Assembly: GCA_900543945.1 (NCBI GenBank)
Contig: UQTN01000008.1
Location: 1-29,983, forward strand
DNA length: 29,983 nt
Direction of reading: 5' to 3'
Source: an uncultured Collinsella sp.
GTDB lineage: Bacteria; Actinomycetota; Coriobacteriia; Coriobacteriales; Coriobacteriaceae
This document shows positions 23,399-29,983 of the stretch, piece by piece. Each line of letters starts with the position of its first letter. Position 1 is the first letter of the stretch. The translations under genes and the position numbers were made by a program. The notes under the pieces were generated by a model. It saw nothing but the letters and a program-made list of their open reading frames with translations, was not told where the DNA came from and did no database searches.

Positions 23399-23650
23399 CT
23401 AATCCTCGGCGGACCAATCGAGTCCGAACTCCTTTCGGGCATCCTCTTCGCTCATGACTTCGAGAAGGTCTCCGGGTTGGCAACGAAGGGCGAGGCATAG
23501 CTGCTCGAGTGTGTTGAAGCGAATGCCGCGAATATGCCCTTTTTTAATACGGGACAGGTTCACGGGCGTGGTTCCAATCCTTTCGGCAAGTTCGTTCGAG
23601 GAAATCTTTCGCTCGGCCATGATCTTGTCGAGGCGAACAATTACGGGCAT
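23399..23650 (-). CDS. Small XRE-type helix-turn-helix regulator (YozG-like)
   Basis: The 83-residue protein is a single Cro/C1-type DNA-binding domain: VRLDKIMAERKISSNELAER, then IGTTPVNLSRIKKGH and FNTLEQLCLALRCQPGDLLE. This short form with RPGDLLE-like CQPGDLLE near the end resembles YozG regulators, which are usually encoded beside a DUF2975 membrane protein, as here. TAAGGA precedes the ATG at 23650 and overlaps the DUF2975 stop, so the two are translated together. The stop codon is in the same frame as the integrase remnant that follows. It may control the divergent promoter region at 24173-24292. Confidence 0.85.
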   Translation of the reverse strand: MPVIVRLDKIMAERKISSNELAERIGTTPVNLSRIKKGHIRGIRFNTLEQLCLALRCQPGDLLEVMSEEDARKEFGLDWSAED

Positions 23651-23659
23651 GGCGTTTCC

Positions 23660-24172
23660 TTACGCAATCTCGTCGGAGTCGAGGTACAGCTCTCGGGCGT
23701 ACAAGAAGAGCTGGGAAAGCATGAACAAGACGATGCCGAGAACCAGAGAGGTCCAATCGAATGATGAAGCGATCTCTTGGGCGCCGACGGCCCCCTCGCC
23801 GCCAAACATCGAAACGGAGGTTTTGAGTGAGCCGGCGTAGAGGCTGGTGGCAGCTTGAACAACGAAGAGAATGCCGAGCACCTTCAAGCATGTCGCAGAC
23901 CCTTTCTTGAAGGGGTCTCCGCTCTTGATCGTCCACACGAGAACGGCGCTGAGGATGGTCGTAGCGATACCGATGACGGCAGGGACCAATGTCGAGATCG
24001 CAAGGGCTGGAAACGCGGGGGAGTCTGCAATTACAGGGTTGTCGAGCACTTCGATTGCTGGCTTTAAGGAGAACGCCACTTGTGCGATGGCGGTGGCGCA
24101 AAGGGTCGCAGAGGCTATCGCACATGCGATGCGGAAGGAATGAAGCCGGGGAGTGCGATTGTCGGAACTCAT
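23660..24172 (-). CDS. Four-segment membrane protein, DUF2975-like
   Basis: The 170-residue protein has four hydrophobic segments at about residues 12-34, 52-80, 95-116 and 140-162, with a short polar loop between the third and fourth. Size, topology and the companion XRE regulator fit the DUF2975 (YoaS-like) family, whose function is unknown. The assignment rests mainly on context and topology, not on a specific motif. GGAGGT lies 4 bases before the ATG at 24172. It is the first gene of a two-gene minus-strand unit with the regulator, and it diverges from the secreted peptide gene. Confidence 0.7.
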   Translation of the reverse strand: MSSDNRTPRLHSFRIACAIASATLCATAIAQVAFSLKPAIEVLDNPVIADSPAFPALAISTLVPAVIGIATTILSAVLVWTIKSGDPFKKGSATCLKVLGILFVVQAATSLYAGSLKTSVSMFGGEGAVGAQEIASSFDWTSLVLGIVLFMLSQLFLYARELYLDSDEIA

Positions 24173-24209
24173 AATAACCTCCGAAGAATTTAAAAAACTC
24201 AGGTTACTT

Positions 24210-24228
24210 TTTAACAGTTTATGTTAAA
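24210..24228. promoter_or_regulatory. Operator-like inverted repeat in the divergent region
   Basis: TTTAACA (24210-24216) and TGTTAAA (24222-24228) are perfect inverted repeats around GTTTA, in the AT-rich space between the DUF2975/XRE unit and the peptide gene. A TTGACT hexamer (24229-24234) follows directly and could be a plus-strand -35 box, though no good -10 box is spaced from it. A second palindrome TTGCCGGCAA lies at 24235-24244. The XRE protein is the obvious candidate to bind here. Confidence 0.45.
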
Positions 24229-24292
24229 TTGACTTTGCCGGCAAGTAATCACAGCATGCTGCAACCGAAACCCCTCTAGATTGGAGAGGATT

Positions 24293-24658
24293 ATGTTCGG
24301 TACTGTTAAGTCGTGTAAGCTCTTGGTTTTCCTCGGCCTCGCTCTTTGTCTGTTGCTGCCGGGAGCCCCCGCTTTTGCGGATACCCCGATGCCTCCTTCC
24401 CAGGAGAGCAGCCAGTGTGCCCTCGTTGAGCCCCTCGGGTATACGGACGACGTCGTCGATACCTACTGGAGCTACAGCTGTCCTCGCGGCGTAAGCGGGC
24501 ACAGCATCTCGATGTTCAACATCTCTTACAAGACGATCTCCTACCGAAATGGCTATCGCCGATCCGCGCATCATAGGGAATCCCGCCTCGCTGCAATGTG
24601 CTCCTGTGGTGTTCTTGGCACAACTGATAAATGGCAATTTGTCTATAGCACCTACTAG
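24293..24658 (+). CDS. Secreted small peptide with four cysteines (module A), possible bacteriocin-like
   Basis: The 121-residue precursor has a clear Sec signal peptide: positive K6/K9, a hydrophobic core LLVFLGLALCLLL and a cleavage site after A27-F-A29. The mature part of 92 residues is rich in Tyr, Ser and Arg, with cysteines at 42, 63, 103 and 105. ISYRNGYRRSAHH (82-94) shares the pattern ISYxxG(W)YR[RS]SxxH with the second secreted peptide at 29663. No family was recognised with certainty; the AYSNYHHGS region of lactococcin 972 is a possible distant match from memory. GGAGAGGAT precedes the ATG at 24293. The permease and ATPase genes follow directly, as in bacteriocin loci. Confidence 0.75.
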   Translation: MFGTVKSCKLLVFLGLALCLLLPGAPAFADTPMPPSQESSQCALVEPLGYTDDVVDTYWSYSCPRGVSGHSISMFNISYKTISYRNGYRRSAHHRESRLAAMCSCGVLGTTDKWQFVYSTY

Positions 24659-24668
24659 ATGCGAGGAA

Positions 24669-24691
24669 GGGCCGAGCATTTTGTTCGGCCC
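24669..24691 (+). terminator. Hairpin between the peptide gene and its transporter genes
   Basis: GGGCCGA (24669-24675) pairs perfectly with TCGGCCC (24685-24691) around GCATTTTGT, starting 10 bases after the peptide stop. No T run follows, only CTCTGTTCC. Such a partial stop or stabilising stem between a peptide gene and its transport genes would let the peptide be made in excess. Confidence 0.5.
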
Positions 24692-24724
24692 CTCTGTTCC
24701 GACTGGATGAGGTTAAGGTTGGCG

Positions 24725-26947
24725 ATGAATATGCTCAAAATCTCGAAGGCGATCTTTAGGTCGCTTCTCTCCTCCAGGTCGCTCTGTGTTGTCGTTGTTG
24801 CGTTGATGGTTCTTTGTGCTCTGCCCGTCTTCAGGAGCGCGGCTGGCATCGACGGACGGGTCGAATACCTCGAGTCGGGAATAACCCGTGTTGAGCAGGA
24901 ATTGTCAGCATCCTATGCGGATGCGCTTGTGAATGCGGGGGAGGACGGTGTCTATACCTCTTCATCAAGCATGCCCGCGCTTCTGTACCCTCTTGCCGCG
25001 GGACGTCTTATCTTGGCACCGCTCTCTCCCCTACTTCCGTTTCTGCAGATATCGGATGGAGCGTACACCTATTATGACGGATCGAAGGAGTACTTGCTAT
25101 GGGTCGCAACGGCCGTTGCCGTCTCGTTCCTTGCCGCGCGTCTTAACAAACGTGAAAAGCTCATCATCCAGGCACCGATGGGCGAGCTGGGTAGACTTGT
25201 TGCATCGAGCGTATGGGCGAGTGTTTTTGCAATGCTTGCCGTCCTCGCCATCAATCTTCCAGGGATAATCGCCGCGCTTGTGAAGAATGGCCCGGGCTCG
25301 CCGTTCTATCCGATAGGCTACATTCAATATGCGACTCCGGTTATCAAACCGGCTTGGCTGGTGTTCGCGCAGACGGCCATCTTGCAATTCTTGGTGGCAG
25401 CGTTCATCTCGCTTGTCGTTCACCTTGCCGTGAAGATTGCCAATAACCCTACGCTTGGAATCGTGTTCGTATGTGCCCTGATGGGGGTGACGATGGTTCC
25501 CGGGTATTACGGAAGATCCATCGCTTTACGTGAGTTCGCCCTGTTGAATCCCCTTACGTATGCGAACACTGAGTTGACCGTCGGCGCCTATAGCCCGTAC
25601 CCGACAACGCAGATAGTGAATCTGCCTGGACTTTGCTTCGAGCGTGGCGCGATTGCCCTCGTATGCGCAATCGGGATCGAGGTGCTGGCAATTAGCCTGC
25701 TTTGCGTTGCTGGAAAGAGCGGCTGCGCGTGCCCGATATCCCCGATTTGTCTTGAGAGAGGTTCCTTCACTGCATCGAGAACGGCAACTCGTTCGAGCGC
25801 TTGTGCCTCCGCCGTTGCATACGTAAGAACGATGGGGAAACTGCTCCTGCGTTCTCCTACCCTCGCCGTATGCGCGATTGCAATGTCGACGACGATGCTG
25901 GCCCCGGCTCTGGTCGAGATGTTTCCTGACGCTGATAACGTTTCCGCTGTTCGGTATAGGGATGGGGAGCTCCGTTCAATAGATCGGTATTTAGAGCAGA
26001 ACGCTGCGAATATGGACGTCGAGGGCAAAGCGGCCCTGGAAGACATGCGGGATGCTCTTTCGGGTTTCGTGTACGCGCCTGTGCCTGCGGAGGGGTTTCG
26101 AAGCCTTGCGACGTACGAGCGCGCTCGAGGTGAGCTGGGCGCGGCAGATGCGACTCTCCTGCAATCGATCGGAATCGAGCCGGAGACTCCTTCTCGTGCG
26201 GAGGCGCGCGCCCTTCTGCTTGAGTCGATCGCGAGCTTGCCGGACCCCAAGGTTTACGAGTTAAGTACGAAGATGCCCCCATTAATCCTCCTTTCGTATC
26301 TCCAGGCAGCGCTTCCCTCCTTATTTTTGCTGTTGCCCGTGGTTGTCACATCGCTCGCGTGCACCCACCTGCAGTGTCGTTCCCTTCTGGTTCTCCAGAT
26401 CCCCGCAACAGCGCATGTGCGTTTTCTGACGGCTGTTGCGCTGGGTCTCCTGCTTGGCTTGGTGCTGCTTTTGGTGTCGATGGTTCCCGCTGTCGTTGTG
26501 TCCGTGATTAAGAACGGTGCGGGTGGATCGGAGTATCCCGTCGCTCTCATTCGGGCGGGAGCTTCGACAACGTCCATGGTGGGGGAGGCGGTGTTGTGCA
26601 GTATTCCGTTGCTGGTCATGGCATACGGCGTGATTTCCGTCGTCGCTGCGTTGACAGCAGCGATTAGCCGCAACCCCGTTGTCACCGGAATGGTTTGCGC
26701 GGTTCTCTTGGTGTTGGGTTCGTTGAGCGCTCATGTTGAAAGCGTGGGCATGGGCGTCGCGCTGCTGGCTCCATTCGCCTCGTTTGATCCCGCTTCCCAG
26801 GTGGGGACGATTGGGTTCCTTGGGCGAGGGACGAACGCGATGCCTTTTGGAGAGGCCGTCGGCGCATCGGGCGCTCTGCTGGTGGTCTTGGGCGCCGTAT
26901 CTCCGTTGATGGTGCGCCTGAGTGTTCCAAAGATCGAAAGGGGATGA
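24725..26947 (+). CDS. Double-length ABC-2-like permease, two fused 6-segment halves (module A)
   Basis: The 740-residue membrane protein consists of two similar halves, each with about six hydrophobic segments and a large outer domain after the first segment. The same motif occurs in both: V186-KNGPGSPFYPI and I595-KNGAGGSEYPV, about 409 residues apart, and it recurs in the single-length permease at 27847. Each half also shares an upstream [QK]-x-P box and a downstream LxP segment. This is an internal duplication that gives a whole transmembrane unit in one chain. ATG 24725 follows TAAGG (24714-24718); ATG 24707 is an alternative. Size and context also resemble bacteriocin-associated integral membrane proteins (TIGR01654 type). 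Confidence 0.7.
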   Translation: MNMLKISKAIFRSLLSSRSLCVVVVALMVLCALPVFRSAAGIDGRVEYLESGITRVEQELSASYADALVNAGEDGVYTSSSSMPALLYPLAAGRLILAPLSPLLPFLQISDGAYTYYDGSKEYLLWVATAVAVSFLAARLNKREKLIIQAPMGELGRLVASSVWASVFAMLAVLAINLPGIIAALVKNGPGSPFYPIGYIQYATPVIKPAWLVFAQTAILQFLVAAFISLVVHLAVKIANNPTLGIVFVCALMGVTMVPGYYGRSIALREFALLNPLTYANTELTVGAYSPYPTTQIVNLPGLCFERGAIALVCAIGIEVLAISLLCVAGKSGCACPISPICLERGSFTASRTATRSSACASAVAYVRTMGKLLLRSPTLAVCAIAMSTTMLAPALVEMFPDADNVSAVRYRDGELRSIDRYLEQNAANMDVEGKAALEDMRDALSGFVYAPVPAEGFRSLATYERARGELGAADATLLQSIGIEPETPSRAEARALLLESIASLPDPKVYELSTKMPPLILLSYLQAALPSLFLLLPVVVTSLACTHLQCRSLLVLQIPATAHVRFLTAVALGLLLGLVLLLVSMVPAVVVSVIKNGAGGSEYPVALIRAGASTTSMVGEAVLCSIPLLVMAYGVISVVAALTAAISRNPVVTGMVCAVLLVLGSLSAHVESVGMGVALLAPFASFDPASQVGTIGFLGRGTNAMPFGEAVGASGALLVVLGAVSPLMVRLSVPKIERG

Positions 26948-26952
26948 TCTCG

Positions 26953-27693
26953 ATGATTGACCTTCAAACGCTGACGATCTCTTATGGAAAGAAGGTGCTC
27001 GTAGATTCGGTGAACGCTGAGTTTGCCCCGGGTGCGGTCTACGGTCTCGTCGCTCCGAACGGGCATGGAAAGACGACGTTGCTGCGTGCGATGGCAGGTT
27101 TGCCGGGTCCTCGCGTGGACGGGAGCATCGTTCTGGATGAGGTGCAGGGTACGGGTGCGAGAGAGGTCCGTTCTATGATCTTCTATGCACCTGGTGAGGG
27201 GACGCTGCTGTATCCCGGATTGCGTGCGGAAGATCACCTCAAGATGGTTTGCGATATGTGGCCGCATGCTCGCGATATCGAAGAGATAGTGGAACAAACG
27301 CAGATAGGCGAGTTCGCGAAGATGAGGATCCGTACTCTGAGCCAGGGCATGAAGCAGCAGCTTACCCTGGCGATTGCGTATGCGACGGGCGCGCGGTACC
27401 TTCTATTAGATGAGCCCATGAACGCGCTCGACCCCAGCAGGGTGGACTTGCATTCCGAGATTCTCAGGAAGCTGGCCGATTCTGGTACGTGCATCATCAT
27501 GTCATCCCACATCTTGGATTCGGTCGATAGGCTGTGCGATGAGATTCTGTTTTTGAAGGATGGGAGGCTCATTAGAAGCATTCCGCAAGATGATGCTGCG
27601 CCGAAGTCTCCTGGATCCCATTTCGCAAAGCCTGCCGGACGCGCCGAGGGTGCGCTAAGCACGTATCGGCGACTCTACGAAAAGGGCGGGTAG
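26953..27693 (+). CDS. ABC transporter ATPase (module A)
   Basis: The 246-residue nucleotide-binding protein has Walker A A34-PNGHGKTT41, signature TLSQGMKQQLTLAIAY, Walker B YLLLDEPMNALDP and the switch histidine in IIMSSHILDS. The first glycine of Walker A is replaced by alanine, as in the fused ATPase at 27847. The LSxGMKQQ signature is typical of ABC-2 type exporters. ATG 26953 is preferred because AAAGGGG (26937-26943) is spaced from it; ATG 26944 overlaps the permease stop but touches that ribosome site. It should dimerise on the double-length permease encoded just upstream. Confidence 0.88.
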   Translation: MIDLQTLTISYGKKVLVDSVNAEFAPGAVYGLVAPNGHGKTTLLRAMAGLPGPRVDGSIVLDEVQGTGAREVRSMIFYAPGEGTLLYPGLRAEDHLKMVCDMWPHARDIEEIVEQTQIGEFAKMRIRTLSQGMKQQLTLAIAYATGARYLLLDEPMNALDPSRVDLHSEILRKLADSGTCIIMSSHILDSVDRLCDEILFLKDGRLIRSIPQDDAAPKSPGSHFAKPAGRAEGALSTYRRLYEKGG

Positions 27694-27846
27694 AAATGCA
27701 AGTTAAAAATCTATGTGGCCAATGTGATACCGTTGAACCCGCATATCGATACCGCTCAGCCATTCGCCTCGCCCCCGTCGCACGTATCTTCATCCGGTCT
27801 GTTACTTTTAATCTAACGATTCTTTGAGGAACGTAGGTGCTTCTGA

Positions 27847-29661
27847 ATGTACTGTCGACTTCTTCTCAAACTGATCCTAAGAGACAAGGCCGCATGGATT
27901 TGTACGCTCGTTCTCGCTGCAGCCTTTTCCGTCCCCATTGCGTTCAATTCACCCATCTACGGGCCCTTCTTTATGAAGCAGGGCATGCAGGGATTTGTCG
28001 ACGCATTCAATACGCGCGCGCCCCAGGCCAGCGGCACAGACCTATCGCCAGAGCAGCAAGCTGACGCGGAGCTTGCAAGATACGCGAACGCCGCCCTTGC
28101 CGCTCAAACCGACGCCGCCTTTCTCGATTCTGCCGAGAGCTACTACGCGCTCATGGGCGAAGGCTTCCAATCCGGGTCCATCGTGGGAGACCGAGAGACC
28201 AATGACGCAGCGCTCGCATATTGCCGTGCCCTGAGCAGCTCCGGCATCACGGATATCCCGGCCTCCGCAAACGACCTGCCATTCCTTTCCTTCCTGCCTT
28301 ACGCCATTGCCACGGCGCCGTCTTTCCTTCCCTTCATCCCCTTCCTTCTCTCGTCGATACTCGTGCTCGGCGCCACAAGGCCCGGGACCCTGGCGGCAAA
28401 GGCGCCCGCGCCCAAATTCCGGCGCCTTATCCAGATCGTGTTTTCGATAATCGCCGCGGGGACCGCGATGCTCCTCGCCGGCCTCGCACCCGGGGGCATT
28501 TACGCCTTGGTCCTAAACGGCTTCGGGCAAATTGGGTACCCGATCGCCTTCTTCCATGACGGCGCGCTTGCCACCACGACCGCGGGAAACGTCTTCACGA
28601 CCCTGCTTATCGCGCTTCTTGCGGGCGGAACCTTGATATCCGTTTGCTCCGCCGTCCTATCGACCGCAACGAGGCGCGTCCTCGCGGGCCCCCTTGCCTC
28701 AGCGCTGCTTGTCGCGGCCCCGGCATTCCCGTTGCTGTCCGATTCGGCGCTGGAGCATAACGCCGCGCTCAATCTCCTGCCGCTGGCCGTGTTCTCGCCT
28801 ATCGAGGCAACGGGTTACGTAGGATGCTTCCCGACAGAATTCATTGGCTCCGGTTCAGGCAGCGCATCGATGCTTGCCGTGGCCCTGGCATACGTCGCGG
28901 TCCTTTTTGCGGTCGGCGCCGTTGCGGCACGTTCGCCCAAACAGGCTGGACCCGCTAAAAAGCACCATGGGCTCGAGCTTCTAGACGCGAGCGTGGGATA
29001 CGGGAGCACGACGATACTTTCAATCGGGTCGCTTTTCCTGGGCCCGGGAACGGCGGCGGGCCTCGTTGCTCCCAACGGCTCGGGGAAAACCACCCTTCTT
29101 GAAGCGCTGTCGGGCCAATTTCCCACCCGCATCCGCTCGGGAAGCCTGGCGGCAGACGGAATCTGCCAACGTCGATCAGCCGAATTTGCAGAACTCGTCT
29201 ACCTGAGCTCTTCGGGCAGCGCGGATCTCTATCCCACGCTATCGGCCATCGAGCACCTTGCTTTCGTTAGGGAGGCGTGGAAATCGGCCGCCGACATCGA
29301 CTCGCTCTGCGACTCCCTCGGAATCTCCCCATATCTCGACAAGCCGACCCGTAAACTCTCGACAGGAATGAAGCAGCAGGTAAAGCTTGCCATGGCGATA
29401 GCGACCGATTGCCCGTACCTCATCCTCGATGAACCGCTGAACGGCCTCGATCCGGGAAAACGGAAAACCTCCTGCGACGCGATGCGCAGCGAGGTGGCGC
29501 GGGGACGAAGCGTGCTCATTTCAAGCCATCTGCTCGACGACCTGGCAGACCTCACCAACTCGTTCTACTTCATCGAGGCCGGCACGCTCGTGGAAAAGAT
29601 CAAGTCGTCCTCGCAGACGCTCAAGCAGGAATACCTCGATACATACGAGGGAGGTGAATGA
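27847..29661 (+). CDS. Single-chain ABC half-transporter: 6-segment permease fused to ATPase (module B)
   Basis: The 604-residue protein has a permease half at about residues 1-360 and an ATPase at about 375-604. The permease has six hydrophobic segments, a large outer domain after the first one, and V222-LNGFGQIGYPI, the motif found twice in the module A permease. The ATPase has A408-PNGSGKTT415, KLSTGMKQQVKLAMAI, YLILDEPLNGLDP and VLISSHLLDD. As a homodimer it would give the usual two plus two domains. TAGGTG at 27834-27839 precedes the ATG at 27847. The next gene, the second secreted peptide, starts 1 base after the stop, so the pair is co-translated. The fusion is unusual for ABC-2 type transporters. 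Confidence 0.85.
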   Translation: MYCRLLLKLILRDKAAWICTLVLAAAFSVPIAFNSPIYGPFFMKQGMQGFVDAFNTRAPQASGTDLSPEQQADAELARYANAALAAQTDAAFLDSAESYYALMGEGFQSGSIVGDRETNDAALAYCRALSSSGITDIPASANDLPFLSFLPYAIATAPSFLPFIPFLLSSILVLGATRPGTLAAKAPAPKFRRLIQIVFSIIAAGTAMLLAGLAPGGIYALVLNGFGQIGYPIAFFHDGALATTTAGNVFTTLLIALLAGGTLISVCSAVLSTATRRVLAGPLASALLVAAPAFPLLSDSALEHNAALNLLPLAVFSPIEATGYVGCFPTEFIGSGSGSASMLAVALAYVAVLFAVGAVAARSPKQAGPAKKHHGLELLDASVGYGSTTILSIGSLFLGPGTAAGLVAPNGSGKTTLLEALSGQFPTRIRSGSLAADGICQRRSAEFAELVYLSSSGSADLYPTLSAIEHLAFVREAWKSAADIDSLCDSLGISPYLDKPTRKLSTGMKQQVKLAMAIATDCPYLILDEPLNGLDPGKRKTSCDAMRSEVARGRSVLISSHLLDDLADLTNSFYFIEAGTLVEKIKSSSQTLKQEYLDTYEGGE

Positions 29662-29662
29662 C

Positions 29663-29983
29663 ATGAAACTGTTTGAACAGCTGAAGTCCAATGCGTCGCG
29701 CATGGCTGTCTACGCCATCCTCGTGGCAACGGCTTTATGCGGAATCGCGGCACCCGTCTATGCGCTCAACGGGGAGAAAGGCGATGTCGAACCTGCGTAC
29801 ATGGCTTCGACGGTTAAGGACCGGTACAAAGCCTTCTCTGGAGACACGTTTTACGTAGCAGAGTACGACACGACCTACCGTCAGCTTCGCTACAACAAGA
29901 GATACGAATATCTAGGCCCAGAAGTAATCAGCTATACGTCGGGTTGGTACCGCTCCAGCTATGGACACATAACCCAGTTCAAG
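29663..29983 (+). CDS. Second secreted Tyr-rich peptide (module B), cut by the window end
   Basis: The first 107 residues are visible and no stop occurs before the window end. The signal peptide has K8/R13, a hydrophobic core AVYAILVATALCGIAA and a likely cut after P31-VYA34. The visible mature part is rich in Tyr and Arg and, unlike the first peptide, has no cysteine so far. VISYTSGWYRSSYGHIT matches the pattern ISYxxG(W)YR[RS]SxxH of the module A peptide, with one extra Trp. GGAGGTG at 29650-29656 precedes the ATG with ideal spacing, suggesting strong translation. The function is unknown; antimicrobial or signalling peptides are candidates. Confidence 0.75.
   Translation, partial: MKLFEQLKSNASRMAVYAILVATALCGIAAPVYALNGEKGDVEPAYMASTVKDRYKAFSGDTFYVAEYDTTYRQLRYNKRYEYLGPEVISYTSGWYRSSYGHITQFK

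Noticed and set aside
27837..28064. 75-codon frame starting GTG 27837 as start of the module B transporter
   Set aside because: It is in a different frame from the permease, which has its own ATG at 27847 and coherent membrane segments.

Overview
The window looks like a chromosomal segment of a Coriobacteriia member, most plausibly Collinsella or a close relative (Actinomycetota). This is inferred from the GC-rich codon use, the spc/alpha ribosomal gene order, the lysine/alanine-rich L17 tail, and intergenic GGGGACGTTC-type repeats of a kind I associate with this group from memory. No rRNA, tRNA or CRISPR array is visible.

Region 1 (1-7647) is the end of the spc operon running into the alpha operon, all on the + strand: rplR (partial), rpsE, rpmD, rplO, secY, adk, map, infA, rpmJ, rpsM, rpsK, rpsD, rpoA, rplQ. 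It closes with a strong intrinsic terminator. A folded leader lies between infA and rpmJ. Region 2 (7683-10362) holds truA, a GT2-type glycosyltransferase and argR. Region 3 (10402-16138) holds a class A penicillin-binding protein on the - strand, divergent from a U32-family protein, then tyrS.

Region 4 (16112-19561) contains adenine deaminase and a Cof-type HAD phosphatase. All three intergenic spaces here carry short palindromic repeats. Several share a loop of the form GGGGACGTTC(C/T)T while their stems differ in sequence yet remain paired. Both genes also have terminator-like hairpins in their leaders. Region 5 (19562-22276, - strand) holds a second HAD phosphatase, citrate synthase and a UPF0237-type ACT-domain protein.

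Region 6 (22277-29983) is accessory. It starts with about 400 non-coding bases rich in hairpins, then a tyrosine-recombinase remnant without its N-terminal part, an XRE-type regulator and a DUF2975-like membrane protein (all -). Divergent from these is the most interesting part: a secreted four-cysteine peptide, a double-length 12-segment permease with a separate ABC ATPase, then a half-size permease fused to its own ATPase, then a second secreted tyrosine-rich peptide cut by the window end. The two peptides share a short motif, and all three permease units share an NGxGxxxYP motif, so this looks like two related modules built with opposite domain fusions. A bacteriocin/immunity or export role, possibly distantly like lactococcin 972 loci, is a hypothesis only.
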